This document shows, in pieces, positions 49,555-58,678 of a stretch of DNA of 64,000 nucleotides (the first letter of the stretch is position 1; the number at the start of each line of letters is the position of its first letter). Under the pieces are notes generated by a model that was not told where the DNA came from, searched no databases, and saw only the letters and a list, made by a program, of their open reading frames with translations. The translations under genes and the position numbers were made by a program. Source of the stretch: Planctomycetota bacterium (GTDB taxonomy: Bacteria; Planctomycetota; UBA1135; JACQFD01); assembly GCA_016200225.1 (NCBI GenBank), contig JACQFD010000017.1, positions 79,495 to 143,494 on the forward strand, given 5' to 3'.

Positions 49555-51291
49555 TCAATCAAATCGGAAGCGCGATTCGGCATAATTATACAGCCGGTGC
49601 CATAACAAACGGTTCAAAATGGCCACGGCGAGCAGCATCGCCACCATGTTCAACGCGAGCGAAACCGGATCGCCGTGTTCGCCCGACGACGTCATGAGCC
49701 GGGAACCGATCCCGTCGCATTCGTAAGTTTGATGGCCAACCTCGAAATGCTCGGCGACGATCAGTGCATTCCAGCCGCCGCCGAAACCGGTGACGCTGCC
49801 CGTCACGAGCGCGGGCGCCATCGCGGGAAAAAACAAATATCGAATTCTTCGATAACCGACAAGTCCGAGCGACTGCGACGCCTCCAGCAGGTCCGCCGGA
49901 ACGCGCTTTACGCCTTCGATAAGATTAAATAACAAATACCATTGCATGCCCGTCATGAGCATTAATATCGAAGTCGTGTTGGTTCCAAACGTCGGCTGCA
50001 CGACGCGCGCGAGGAGCGGCCACACCGCAACCGCCGGCACGGCAGCAAGAACCTCCGCGGCGGGTGTTACAATTCGATCGAGTCGCGGTTTGCGCGCCAC
50101 CCAAAGCGCGACGGGAATGGTCCATGTCAATGTTAATAAATAGGCGCCGGTGATGCGTCCGGCGGATTTCGCGAGCGCAAGGGGAACCGTAAACGCCGAT
50201 TCGGGCCACGGACGCATCAGTGAAAACGCGAGCGCGCCCACTCCAACAATTGTTAATATACTGATACCGCCAAAGAAACCGAAGAAGCTGGCTCTCGCGA
50301 GACGGGGAGCCCACTTGGAAAGTACCGCCGGGCCCGCAAGATCCATTCGATTTCGTAGTGCAAGAATCGCCGAGCGCACCGGACGTAACATTGCCGGCAC
50401 GGCCAGACGAAAACGGTTCGCGATGGCCGAGCGCCGCCACCAACGCAACACATAGGCATCGTCGTCTTCGCTGTCGCCGAGCGTCGTCGAATCATAACGA
50501 AACTTCCTCGACCATGCGCTGAGCGGCCGCCACAAAAAGAACTCGAGTCCGAACACCATGGCAAATACAAAGGATAAACCCGCGACGAATTTCATCGGAT
50601 CGAACTCGGGATTGATCGAGTCGCCGAGGTAGGAGCCAATCCCCTCGACGCGATAACCCCGAACGGGATCGAGCACTTCGCAAAGCGTTAGGAAATACCA
50701 GCCGTTCGCCCACGACGCGATTGAATTGTAAATGATCTTTTGCAAGCATGCCGGAAGATACAAATGCACGAACCGCGCATACGGCGAAAAACCGAACGCC
50801 GAAGCCGCGAGTTTGAGGTCCTCCGGAATTTGTGTAATCGCCTCATACACTCCAAATGCAATATTCCAAACCTGAACGCTAAAGATCAGAAAGATGCAGC
50901 CGATTTCCATCCCGAGACGGGGGGATCCGAACAGACTGGCCGTGGTCTGCACGAAAACGACCATGACCACGGGAAAAAGCGCCGGAATGGGCACCGATTG
51001 GCCGACGTCGAGCAAAGGTAACAGATAGGGACGCGTCGCCGGGCGCGTCCCCGCGACGAATCCGTAGACGACCGCGAATATTAATGAAAGTAAAAACGCA
51101 GCCGTCATGCGTCCCATCGAGAGCAGCGCCGCGACGAGGAGTCCCGGCGTCTCGCGAGGAATCTGACTCGCCGACGCCGCGAATTGACTACCGATCAGCG
51201 CAAACGCGGTTACGCCTGCGAGAACGCCCGCGGTGATCGCGAGTTCGCGCGGCGACAGCCGAATTCTGAATCGCACCCGTGGAATGCGCAT
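49555..51291 (-). CDS. ABC transporter permease, two fused permease halves
   Basis: 578 aa. Two BPD_transp_1 domains in one chain: residues 1-290 (ALLSMGRMTAAFLLSLIFAVVYGFVAG..., EAITQIPEDLKLAASAFGFSPYARFVHLYLPACLQKIIYNS) and 320-578 (LALAKSAGRITGAYLLTLTWTIPVALWVA..., EGVKRVPADLLEASQSLGLVGYRRIRYLFFPAMAPALVTGS). Each half has its own EAA loop, which contacts the ATPase. About 12 transmembrane helices are predicted. Fused permeases paired with AAA_assoc_C ATPases are a known importer subclass, often linked to metal or anion uptake; no substrate evidence is visible. Confidence 0.9.
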   Translation of the reverse strand: MRIPRVRFRIRLSPRELAITAGVLAGVTAFALIGSQFAASASQIPRETPGLLVAALLSMGRMTAAFLLSLIFAVVYGFVAGTRPATRPYLLPLLDVGQSVPIPALFPVVMVVFVQTTASLFGSPRLGMEIGCIFLIFSVQVWNIAFGVYEAITQIPEDLKLAASAFGFSPYARFVHLYLPACLQKIIYNSIASWANGWYFLTLCEVLDPVRGYRVEGIGSYLGDSINPEFDPMKFVAGLSFVFAMVFGLEFFLWRPLSAWSRKFRYDSTTLGDSEDDDAYVLRWWRRSAIANRFRLAVPAMLRPVRSAILALRNRMDLAGPAVLSKWAPRLARASFFGFFGGISILTIVGVGALAFSLMRPWPESAFTVPLALAKSAGRITGAYLLTLTWTIPVALWVARKPRLDRIVTPAAEVLAAVPAVAVWPLLARVVQPTFGTNTTSILMLMTGMQWYLLFNLIEGVKRVPADLLEASQSLGLVGYRRIRYLFFPAMAPALVTGSVTGFGGGWNALIVAEHFEVGHQTYECDGIGSRLMTSSGEHGDPVSLALNMVAMLLAVAILNRLLWHRLYNYAESRFRFD

Positions 51292-51405
51292 GATAACAAT
51301 CGAAGGCGGCGAATATTACAGCCAAAGCCATTGGCTTCCTCGCGCCAAAAATCGAGGGCGGCGGCTCGGTTGTCGCGACGCCGCCCGCCCGCGATCATCA
51401 AATTA

Positions 51406-52317
51406 CTAATCTTCAGCTTCGTCGTCGCCGTCCTCCTCGTCGGCGTCCGCCATCGACTTTTTCTTAGTATTGTCCTTGGGCGCGTCCTTTTCGTCGAGGC
51501 GCTCCAACGCGCGGATGCTACTCATCCTCTCGAGCGCCTTGCGCACGCGCGCGCCGCGCGAAGAGGGTTCGGAGGCCGATTCATGAAGCGCCGACTTCGA
51601 TTCTTCGATCGCCTTCGAGGCAAGGTCGCGATTGTTTTCTTTAATATAAGTCGACGCGATCTTGTCGAACGCGCGGATTCGATCGAGCGGATCGACGCCC
51701 CGGTCGGCCACGGCTTTGAAACTTTCGCGTGCCTTCGCGTATTCTTTATTTTGGACGTGCATCATGCCAATCCAGTAAAGGCTGTCATCGCGCGTCGCGG
51801 TCTCGTCCGCGAAATCGGCCGCCACTTTTCGATATGTATCCATGGCTTTGCCGAGTTCCTTCGCGCGACGATACAAATGCGCCGTCTCGAAGAGAGCGCG
51901 CGCCGCGAGTTTGCGTTCGGGACTCTGGGCCACGACTTTTGCAAACGCGTCGCGCGCCTCGTCGGTGAGTCCCAAGGTTCGCTTCAATTCGCCCACGCGA
52001 AACAAACCCATCGATCCTTCTTGTTTCGCATCCGGAAAATAATCGTTAACGGCATTGTACGCCGCCACCGCTTTCAACGTGAGATCGCGCCGGGCCTCCG
52101 CCTTGCCGTGAATCGCGCGGCGCAGTTCATCCGCCTTTTTTAATTGTTGCTTCGCATCGGGCGCCTTCTCGGCCGCAGCCGCCGGTTTACTAGCGATCGG
52201 GGCGGGATCGTCGCCGCAAATGTAAACGAATGCCGCGGGCGCGGGCGCGATCGGAAGAACCGACGCGGACGCGTTCGCAGCCAGGGAAGTCCATAACGAG
52301 AGAAGAATTGTAATCAT
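51406..52317 (-). CDS. Exported TPR-repeat protein
   Basis: 303 aa from the ATG at 52317 (MITILLSLWTSLAANASA), with an AAGGAA ribosome site about 7 nt upstream. After the signal peptide and an Ala/Pro linker, several TPRs follow, for example QEGSMGLFRVGELKRTLGLTDEARDAFAKVVAQSPERKLAARALFETAHLYRRAKELGKAMDTYRKVAADFADETATRDDSLYWIGMMHVQNKEYAKARESFKAV. This is the layout of BamD/YbgF-like periplasmic scaffolds. The tail is strongly acidic (MADADEEDGDDEAED). It follows the sigma factor gene by 13 nt, so the sigma factor and this protein are probably coexpressed. Confidence 0.72.
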   Translation of the reverse strand: MITILLSLWTSLAANASASVLPIAPAPAAFVYICGDDPAPIASKPAAAAEKAPDAKQQLKKADELRRAIHGKAEARRDLTLKAVAAYNAVNDYFPDAKQEGSMGLFRVGELKRTLGLTDEARDAFAKVVAQSPERKLAARALFETAHLYRRAKELGKAMDTYRKVAADFADETATRDDSLYWIGMMHVQNKEYAKARESFKAVADRGVDPLDRIRAFDKIASTYIKENNRDLASKAIEESKSALHESASEPSSRGARVRKALERMSSIRALERLDEKDAPKDNTKKKSMADADEEDGDDEAED

Positions 52318-52330
52318 AGTTTCATTTCCT

Positions 52331-52999
52331 TTACATACTTCGGGCAAACCAGACCATCCGGCATGCCGCAAGTTGTTCCTGCATCCCCTTTGCGCCCTCG
52401 CGCCCTCGACGTTCCACCGTCGATAAGTAAATTAAAGTGTCCTCCCGCCCCGGATCGCTCCCGCTCAATTGTTGAATGCGAATGCGCACGGCGTCGCGCA
52501 ACTTCATGCGCGCGCGCTTCAATCTCGATTGCAGCGCCGGACGGGAGATCCCGAGTACCCGCGCCGCGGTCGCCGCGTTGCTCCACAGCCCGTATCGAAA
52601 TAATAAAAGATCGCGCTCCGGCGACGTCAGCCGCGAAAATTCTTCGCGGATGATTTTTAAGATTCGACCGCGGCCGTCGCACGCGTGCGAGCCTTCGCGT
52701 CGCGGGTAAATAGCAAATTCGTCCGGCAAGTCCATTCGAACCGACAGGCGTCGGCTTCGCCGGATCCGATGCGCGACGCGAAACGCCTCCGCGCCGACAC
52801 ACGCGGGATCGAACGCTACAATTGCATCCTCGCCGCATCCGGACAGCGTTCGAAGCCACGACTCGTGAAGCGCGTCCTCCGCGGATGCGGCGTCGCCGGC
52901 GATGCGCGTGAGAATTCTTAAGAATCGCCTCCGCGAATCGATATATTCGGCCTCGCCGCTCGCGCACGGGCGCTCGCGCCTCACAAGTTCATTCAACAT
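52331..52999 (-). CDS. ECF-type RNA polymerase sigma factor
   Basis: 222 aa from the ATG at 52999 (MLNELVRRERPCASGEAEYI); the upstream frame has no sigma character. Region 2 is RRRFLRILTRIAGDAASAEDALHESWLRTL, and region 4 is LTSPERDLLLFRYGLWSNAATAARVLGISRPALQSRLKRARMKLRD, with the HTH that reads the -35 element. The linker between them is short and divergent. No anti-sigma factor is adjacent; the next gene encodes the exported TPR protein. It is read divergently from the flagellar operon. Confidence 0.7.
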   Translation of the reverse strand: MLNELVRRERPCASGEAEYIDSRRRFLRILTRIAGDAASAEDALHESWLRTLSGCGEDAIVAFDPACVGAEAFRVAHRIRRSRRLSVRMDLPDEFAIYPRREGSHACDGRGRILKIIREEFSRLTSPERDLLLFRYGLWSNAATAARVLGISRPALQSRLKRARMKLRDAVRIRIQQLSGSDPGREDTLIYLSTVERRGREGAKGMQEQLAACRMVWFARSM

Positions 53000-53371
53000 G
53001 GATCGCGGTCGGCCGCACATACCGACAATTCGGAACAGCCGCCCGCAGGAATAACGCGCGAATTTGCAAATACGGTCGCGCGACAAATATTAATTATAAT
53101 CGGGCCGCATCCGAACCCGTTGCGGCGACCGCGCATCGGCGTTTTTTATTAGTTTTCGCCCGAGCCTCCGGTGCGCGGTTTCGACGCGCCATGCCGCGAC
53201 GAAACTGTCACAACTTTAGTTCTCTTTCGCGAATTCCTTTCAGGCGCGAAAACCGGTCGTTTCCGGAAAGGTTTTCATACCTGTAATAAACGCCCGATCC
53301 AAGTGCCTGTCGAAGCGGACGGGCGGCGCCCACGACACTTGGCAAACCGCGTGCGCATGTAAACGTCAGTC
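53000..53371 (+). other. Intergenic region upstream of the flagellar operon (372 bases, no gene)
   Basis: No coding pattern is visible. A hairpin GAAAACC / GGTTTTC flanks an inner palindrome TTTCCGGAAA at about 53248-53276, and an AT-rich tract TAATTATAATCGGGCC lies near 53090. The region should hold promoters for both divergent units; I could not place a convincing sigma-70 or sigma-28 promoter. Confidence 0.4.
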
Positions 53372-54070
53372 ATGCAAATCGGACTCTACGAATCGGCGGC
53401 TTCGCTTCAGGCGATGAACAAATCGCTTGATACCATTGCCTCGAACCTCGCGCACATCGGAACGCCGGCCTACAAGGGCCGCATTTCGGTGATCGGAAGC
53501 TTTTCGCAACAATTACAGATCGCCGGCTCGCAGATTCCAATTCCGGCGGCGCGCGAATTTATCGATTTCAAACAGGGGCCGCTCATCCCGACGGGCAATT
53601 CATACGATCTTGCGATCAACGGCCGCGGATTCTTCCGGGTCGAAACGCCAAACGGCCCCCGCTACACGCGCGGCGGATCGTTCTTTCCGAATCCCGACGG
53701 CACAATTATGAATCAAGGGGGCGACCGCCTCATGCTGAACGGCGGCGCGCTGAATGCGAACGAGCCCATCAAAGTCGACGACTCCGGCAATATATCACAA
53801 AACGGAAAATCGACGGGCGCGCGCCTTCAAGTATACGATTTCGACGACTACGGTCCGCTCGTCCCCGAGAACGGCGGTAATTATAGAATCGATCCGTCGC
53901 AGGCGAAGCCCTCCACCGCGCAAGTGCAGGCGGGTTATTTGGAACAAAGCAATCTTTCGGCCGTCGACGCGCTGGTCGGTCTCGTTTCGGTGAATCGTTC
54001 GTTCGAGTCGGCCACGCGCGCCATGCATACACTCGACGAAACGATGCAACGTGTCACGACGGCGCTCTAA
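53372..54070 (+). CDS. flgF: Flagellar basal-body rod protein FlgF
   Basis: 232-aa proximal rod subunit exported by the flagellar type III system. The N-terminal Flg_bb_rod block is MQIGLYESAASLQAMNKSLDTIASNLAHIGTPAYKGR and the C-terminal block is VQAGYLEQSNLSAVDALVGLVSVNRSFESATRAMHTLDETMQRVTTAL. The middle SNSYDLAINGRGFFRVETPNGPRYTRGGSFFPNPDGTIMN block (with NSYDLAI) fits FlgF/FlgG. It is the first gene of the flg cluster and lies 56 nt before flgG. Confidence 0.92.
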   Translation: MQIGLYESAASLQAMNKSLDTIASNLAHIGTPAYKGRISVIGSFSQQLQIAGSQIPIPAAREFIDFKQGPLIPTGNSYDLAINGRGFFRVETPNGPRYTRGGSFFPNPDGTIMNQGGDRLMLNGGALNANEPIKVDDSGNISQNGKSTGARLQVYDFDDYGPLVPENGGNYRIDPSQAKPSTAQVQAGYLEQSNLSAVDALVGLVSVNRSFESATRAMHTLDETMQRVTTAL

Positions 54071-54126
54071 GACTAAAAATCCCTTCAACGAACAACACGA
54101 CAACCCGATTCCATTTATAACAATCC

Positions 54127-54915
54127 ATGATCCGCGCACTCTACACCGCCGCCACCGGCATGAAAGGCCAGCAATTCAACGTCGACGTCATTGCCAACAA
54201 CCTCGCAAACGTCAACACGACCGGATTCAAACGGGCCCAGGTCCAGTTTCGCGATTTGTTATATTCAACGACGCAAACGCCGGGCGCCCCCGCCGGCGGC
54301 GGCAACATCCTTCCGACCGGCATGCAGGTCGGCTCGGGTTCGGAAGTCGCCGCGACCGCGCGCGTTTTCGCGCAGGGCGTTCCGGAGATAACAGATCGGC
54401 CGCTCGACATCGCGATTCAAGGCGAGGGATTCTTTAAATTAAGACTTCCGTCGGGCGAATTCGCGTACTCGCGGTCCGGCACTTTCAGTAAGGACAACCA
54501 GGGACAATTCGTATCCCCCGAGGGTTATCCGCTCGTTCCGCAAATAACCATTCCACCGAATGCCACGAGTATTATGATCGGCAAGACCGGCGAAGTGAGC
54601 TACGAACTTGCCGGACAGCCGAATCCAGTGCAGGCGGGAAACATTACACTTTCGCGCTTCGCCAATCCGGCGGGTCTCCGCGCGGACGGAGCCAATATTT
54701 ACTACGAAACGGCCGCCTCCGGCGTGTCGCAGGACACGGCGGCCGCGCAAAACGGCGCGGGCCAGTTGATACAAGGCGCGCTCGAGCGCTCGAACGTCGA
54801 AGTCGCGACCGAATTGGTTAATTTAATTATCGCGCAGCGCTCGTACGAAGTCAATTCGCGCGCCATCCGTTCGAGCGACGAAATGATGCAACAAGTTAAC
54901 AATCTTGGACGATAA
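54127..54915 (+). CDS. flgG: Flagellar distal rod protein FlgG
   Basis: 262-aa distal rod subunit. MIRALYTAATGMKGQQFNVDVIANNLANVNTTGFKRAQVQFRDLLY is the standard FlgG N-terminus. Also seen are DRPLDIAIQGEGFFKLRLPSGEFAYSRSGTFSKDNQGQFVSPEGYPL and the C-terminal ERSNVEVATELVNLIIAQRSYEVNSRAIRSSDEMMQQVNNL. The length equals that of the Salmonella protein. flgA follows after 9 nt. Confidence 0.97.
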   Translation: MIRALYTAATGMKGQQFNVDVIANNLANVNTTGFKRAQVQFRDLLYSTTQTPGAPAGGGNILPTGMQVGSGSEVAATARVFAQGVPEITDRPLDIAIQGEGFFKLRLPSGEFAYSRSGTFSKDNQGQFVSPEGYPLVPQITIPPNATSIMIGKTGEVSYELAGQPNPVQAGNITLSRFANPAGLRADGANIYYETAASGVSQDTAAAQNGAGQLIQGALERSNVEVATELVNLIIAQRSYEVNSRAIRSSDEMMQQVNNLGR

Positions 54916-54924
54916 ATAATATAC

Positions 54925-55896
54925 ATGCACCATATCATTCTCTCCTTCGCGCTCCTTTTCGGAGGCCAGGGCCCGGAATCGCGGCCGGCGCCGGCGATCA
55001 TTACACTCAAGCGCGAAGCCACGGTGCGCGGCGCGGATTATACGCTTGCCGACGTCGCGGAAATCCGCGGAAGCCGGGCCGCCGATCTCGCGAAAATTAA
55101 GATAGGCTATTCGCCCGCCCCCGGATCGGAGCGGCGCCTGATGCCGACGGCGGTGGATGTTAAGATTACGAGCGCCGGTTTCGCACGCGATCAATTCCAG
55201 ATCGCCGGCAACGGCACCGTCGTGCGTTCGGAGACGGTCACCATCATCGGCAAGACGCTCGGCGCGCGGATTCTCTCGGAATTGCAGTCTTCGGCGCCGG
55301 CGAACGCAATTGTAGAATTACCGGCGGAAGTTAACGATATGTCGGTCACCGCGCCGCGGTCTCCCGGCACGATCGTCGAAACCACGATCGTAAAGCCGGC
55401 GGGCGCGCTTCGCGGCGATGCGAAAGCCACTGTTAAAGTATCGGCGGGCGGCGAGTGCCTCGGCGTCTCCGAAATCCCCGTCCGTTATCGTTATGAAATG
55501 GAAGTGCTGGTCGCCGCGATCGCGCTGCATTCCGGCGAGAGTCCCGACGCGGCGAAGTTTATTAAAAAGAAAATGGACGTCACGCACGTCGATGGCGATC
55601 CGGTCGCGGATCTTTCGGCCCTCGTCGGCCGCATGCTCGCGCGTTCGATCGCAAAGGATCGAATATTAACATCGCAGGATCTGACGCTCGCGCCCGTTTA
55701 TCGCCGCGGCGATCAGGCGCGCGTCGTGATCGAGCGGGGCACGCTTCGGATCGAGGCGCTCGTGCGCGTCGAAGGCGACGCGTTCATCGGTTCGCGCGTT
55801 TCCGTCACGTGCCTCGAATTTAACAAAACACTGGTCGCGCGCGTGCGCGAGGACGGCGTCCTCGACCTCTCGGGCGACATCGTCGTCAATAAATAA
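54925..55896 (+). CDS. flgA: Flagellar P-ring chaperone FlgA
   Basis: 323 aa, periplasmic chaperone for P-ring assembly. The signal peptide MHHIILSFALLFGG is short. The C-terminal SAF/ChapFlgA domain is YRYEMEVLVAAIALHSGESPDAAKFIKKKMDVTHVDGDPVADLSALVGRMLARSIAKDRILTSQDLTLAPVYRRGDQARVVIERGTLRIEALVRVEGDAFIGSRVSVT, including the R.I..G..L...D pattern. The N-terminal 130 residues are longer than in enterobacterial FlgA. It lies between flgG and flgH. Confidence 0.9.
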   Translation: MHHIILSFALLFGGQGPESRPAPAIITLKREATVRGADYTLADVAEIRGSRAADLAKIKIGYSPAPGSERRLMPTAVDVKITSAGFARDQFQIAGNGTVVRSETVTIIGKTLGARILSELQSSAPANAIVELPAEVNDMSVTAPRSPGTIVETTIVKPAGALRGDAKATVKVSAGGECLGVSEIPVRYRYEMEVLVAAIALHSGESPDAAKFIKKKMDVTHVDGDPVADLSALVGRMLARSIAKDRILTSQDLTLAPVYRRGDQARVVIERGTLRIEALVRVEGDAFIGSRVSVTCLEFNKTLVARVREDGVLDLSGDIVVNK

Positions 55897-55912
55897 CATT
55901 TTCGGGAAATTT

Positions 55913-56542
55913 ATGAAAAACAATCTTAAGAAGTTGGTTTTGATCATTTTGGCGGCATTCGCGGCCGCCGCCGCGGGCGGAAGCGCGGGCGCGCAGTCGC
56001 TCTGGCGCGACGACGGCCCGTATTCGAATTTCATTCGTAATAATACCGCCCGCCGGGTCGGCGATCTGTTAACGGTCGTCATCGCGGAAACGGCGAGTAT
56101 ACAAAACAGCGAAGAGACGAAGACCGACCGCTCCGGTTCGCTCAGCGCGAAATTGACATCCTTCGACATCGCGCCGAAGGCCTTCGGCACGCTTCCGGCA
56201 TTCAGCGCGGAACATAAACAACAATTCGACGGAAAAGGCGACCAGACGCGCCAGAACAGTTTCACTACGCGGATTCAGGTTCAGGTCCATGATTTATTAC
56301 CGAACGGCAACCTGCTGGTTCTCGGGCGCCGCACGATCACCGTCGACGACGAAACGAAAACGATCGAGATCCGCGGCGTCGTGCGCGCGCAGGACGTGGC
56401 CGCCGATAATACAGTAAAAAGCGAACAGGTCGCGAACGCGGAGATTTCGTACATCGGCGAGGGCGCGCTCACGCGGACGACGACAAAGGGCGTCGTCGCG
56501 AAAGTATTTGATATTATTTTTCACGTACTCTGGCCGTTCTAA
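55913..56542 (+). CDS. flgH: Flagellar L-ring protein FlgH (no lipobox)
   Basis: 209-aa outer-membrane L-ring subunit. Core blocks: SLWRDDGPYSNFIRNNTARRVGDLLTVVIAETASIQNSEETKTDRSGSLSA, FTTRIQVQVHDLLPNGNLLVLGRRTITVDDETKTIEIRGVVRAQDVAADNTVKSEQVANAEISYIGEGAL and the end KGVVAKVFDIIFHVLWPF. Enterobacterial FlgH is a lipoprotein; here the signal peptide (KLVLIILAAFAAAAAGGSAGAQS) ends without any cysteine, so the subunit is not lipid-anchored. Genes flgI and flgA flank it. Confidence 0.94.
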   Translation: MKNNLKKLVLIILAAFAAAAAGGSAGAQSLWRDDGPYSNFIRNNTARRVGDLLTVVIAETASIQNSEETKTDRSGSLSAKLTSFDIAPKAFGTLPAFSAEHKQQFDGKGDQTRQNSFTTRIQVQVHDLLPNGNLLVLGRRTITVDDETKTIEIRGVVRAQDVAADNTVKSEQVANAEISYIGEGALTRTTTKGVVAKVFDIIFHVLWPF

Positions 56543-56554
56543 ATAAAAACGGAA

Positions 56555-57766
56555 ATGACCATGTTTCTCCCCGTCACGATCATTAGTTTACTGTTGACGC
56601 AGGCCGTTCCGCAGGTTCCGGTCAAGAACGTCACGGCCGCCCCTCCGGCGATTCGCCCCGCGATGTCGGGCGCGGCCGCCGCCAACGTTCAGAATCCACC
56701 GCCGAATTCGATCACGGTACCGATCGGCAGTCTTACGGTGATTCGCGGCATCCGCGAAAACCAGATCACGGGATGGGGCATCGTCGTCGGTCTCGCGGGG
56801 ACCGGCGACACGTCGAATTTTGCAAAACAACAAATCCAGAATCTCGCAAAAACGATCGGCCTGACCGTCAACGCGCAGGATTTGAGTTCTAACAATATCG
56901 CGATTGTTAACGTTTCGGGAACGCTCCCGGCCTACCCCGAACCCGGCAAGCGCATCGACGCCATCGTATCGAGCTACGGCGACGCCAAGAGTCTCGAGGG
57001 CGGATTTCTCGTGCGCTGTCCGCTCACGGGCGCGCTCGGCGGCGACGCGGTCGCGGTCGCGCAGGGGTCGCTCATCATCGGCGGATTCCAAGCGAGCGGG
57101 CAGGCCGCATCTGTTAAGAAGAACCACACGACCGCCGGTCTGCTCCCGCGCGGCGCCATTCTCGAATCGGGCGCGGCGCTCGCGCAGATGAAACCCGTGA
57201 GCGAAGGTAATAATCTATTTTTAGATTTGAAACAGGAAGAAGCCGACGTTGCCGATAAGATCGCGAAATCGATTAATATAATATATCCCGGATCCGCGAT
57301 CGCGCTGAATCCCGGCACGGTGCGCGTCACCGTCCCCGCGAATTGTGATGAACTCAGCGGTAATTTTCCGGCGTTCATCGCCGCGATCCAAAGACAAACG
57401 ATCGTCCCCTACGAGCGGCCCACCGTTTACCTCGACGAGAAAACCTCAACCGTGATCATCACGGGAACGCCGCAACTCAGCCCTTCGATCATCGTCCGCG
57501 GCAATTTAACAATAACGATCGCCGAAACGCCGCGCGTTTCGCAGCCGAGCGCGTTTTCGAGCGGCGGCGACACGACGACCGTCCCGCGCACCAATATTAC
57601 AGCCAAGGAAGACAAGCGGGAATTGAGCATGTTGCCCGCGACGAGTTCGCTCGCCGATCTTGCGCAGGCGCTCTCCGCGCTCGGCGCGACGCCGCGCGAA
57701 TTGGTCGGCATTCTCGCCGAATTACAAAAAACCGGCGCTCTCCACGCCGACATCCTGCAGGATTAG
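56555..57766 (+). CDS. flgI: Flagellar P-ring protein FlgI
   Basis: 403-aa periplasmic P-ring subunit. The signal peptide MTMFLPVTIISLLLTQAVPQ is followed by a Pro/Ala linker. Canonical blocks: GSLTVIRGIRENQITGWGIVVGLAGTGDT, LTVNAQDLSSNNIAIVNVSGTLPAYPEPGKRIDAIVSSYGDAKSLEGGFLVRCPLTGALGGDAVAVAQGSLIIGGF, and at the end LADLAQALSALGATPRELVGILAELQKTGALHADI. It is 19 nt upstream of flgJ. Confidence 0.96.
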   Translation: MTMFLPVTIISLLLTQAVPQVPVKNVTAAPPAIRPAMSGAAAANVQNPPPNSITVPIGSLTVIRGIRENQITGWGIVVGLAGTGDTSNFAKQQIQNLAKTIGLTVNAQDLSSNNIAIVNVSGTLPAYPEPGKRIDAIVSSYGDAKSLEGGFLVRCPLTGALGGDAVAVAQGSLIIGGFQASGQAASVKKNHTTAGLLPRGAILESGAALAQMKPVSEGNNLFLDLKQEEADVADKIAKSINIIYPGSAIALNPGTVRVTVPANCDELSGNFPAFIAAIQRQTIVPYERPTVYLDEKTSTVIITGTPQLSPSIIVRGNLTITIAETPRVSQPSAFSSGGDTTTVPRTNITAKEDKRELSMLPATSSLADLAQALSALGATPRELVGILAELQKTGALHADILQD

Positions 57767-57785
57767 TAATTTTAAAGATTCTCCC

Positions 57786-58184
57786 ATGCGCATCGACACG
57801 CAGTCCGCGTTCCCGACTCAGGATCCGTCGGCGGCGGCCCTCCCGGTCCTCGATCTGGCGATTCCAAAGACCGCCGACGGCAAGACGGACAACAAGGCCG
57901 CGGCGAAAAAGTTCGAAGGATTGTTATTATCAACATTAGTTGGACAGATGCGGCAGTCGTCGGGATTACAATTCTTCGGCGAGTCGCCGGGCGCGCAGGT
58001 TTTCGAAGGCTTGTTCGATCAATTCTTCGGCGAATCGCTCGCGGCGCGCGGCGGCATCGGCCTTTCGAAGCAAATTGAGGAATCGATGAAACAAATCGAC
58101 GAGGCGCGCGACAGAGCGTCGCGGCTTTCGGACGACGCGGCGCCGGCCGCGGACGAAGTTAAACTAACAAAAGAGGCGCGGTGA
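57786..58184 (+). CDS. flgJ: FlgJ-type rod-capping protein (rod-binding domain only)
   Basis: 132 aa from the ATG at 57786 (MRIDTQSAFPTQDPSA); the frame is open upstream inside flgI. The rod-binding domain is AAKKFEGLLLSTLVGQMRQSSGLQFFGESPGAQVFEGLFDQFFGESLAARGGIGLSKQIEESMKQ, with the family FE..FL..+++.MR and GGLGIA-like blocks. The C-terminal peptidoglycan hydrolase domain of enterobacterial FlgJ is absent, as is common outside Gammaproteobacteria, so a separate muramidase must open the wall. Confidence 0.9.
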   Translation: MRIDTQSAFPTQDPSAAALPVLDLAIPKTADGKTDNKAAAKKFEGLLLSTLVGQMRQSSGLQFFGESPGAQVFEGLFDQFFGESLAARGGIGLSKQIEESMKQIDEARDRASRLSDDAAPAADEVKLTKEAR

Positions 58185-58190
58185 TCGCTC

Positions 58191-58673
58191 ATGATACAAC
58201 AGAATTCATTCTTGCCTTTGATTTCGCTGCTCGAAAAAGAATCTCAATTGCAACAACAAATCGGCGGAGCGCTCGACCGCGCCGTCGCCGCCTCGAGAGA
58301 CCGCAATCTCGAATCGTTGAGCGCGACGCTCGCGGAATTCGACGAACTCACGCGCCGCGAGCGCGCGTTCGCCGCCGAACGCGAACATCTTCTTTCCGCA
58401 TTGAACAGAACGCACAACCGGCCGCGTTCGCTCCGAGACGTTGCCGCGCTTCCCGGCGCGCCGGCCGAAGGACTGATGCGCCTTCGAACGCAACTGATCG
58501 CGCGCATCGACGCGGTGCGCGAAAAGCTAAGAATCCTCCAACCGCTCGTGCGCGAACTCGGAATTGTATATAGCCTCGCCGTCGCCGCGCTGCTGAACGG
58601 AACGCGCGCGGCAAAGGAAGGCGCGCCCGCCGAATTTTATGTCGGCGGTTCCCTCGTCAACGCGGAGGCATAA
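58191..58673 (+). CDS. flgN: FlgN-like flagellar export chaperone
   Basis: 160 aa, cytoplasmic, almost all-helical coiled coil. It has the FlgN layout: LISLLEKESQLQQQIGGALDRAVAASRDRNLESLSATLAEFDELTRRERAFAAEREHLL, then a middle LRTQLIARIDAVREKLRILQPLVRELGIVYSLAVAALL. FlgN chaperones guide FlgK and FlgL to the export gate, and both are encoded directly downstream. It starts with ATG at 58191, 6 nt after flgJ. Primary sequence is weakly conserved, so the call rests partly on position. Confidence 0.82.
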   Translation: MIQQNSFLPLISLLEKESQLQQQIGGALDRAVAASRDRNLESLSATLAEFDELTRRERAFAAEREHLLSALNRTHNRPRSLRDVAALPGAPAEGLMRLRTQLIARIDAVREKLRILQPLVRELGIVYSLAVAALLNGTRAAKEGAPAEFYVGGSLVNAEA

Positions 58674-58678
58674 GTAAT

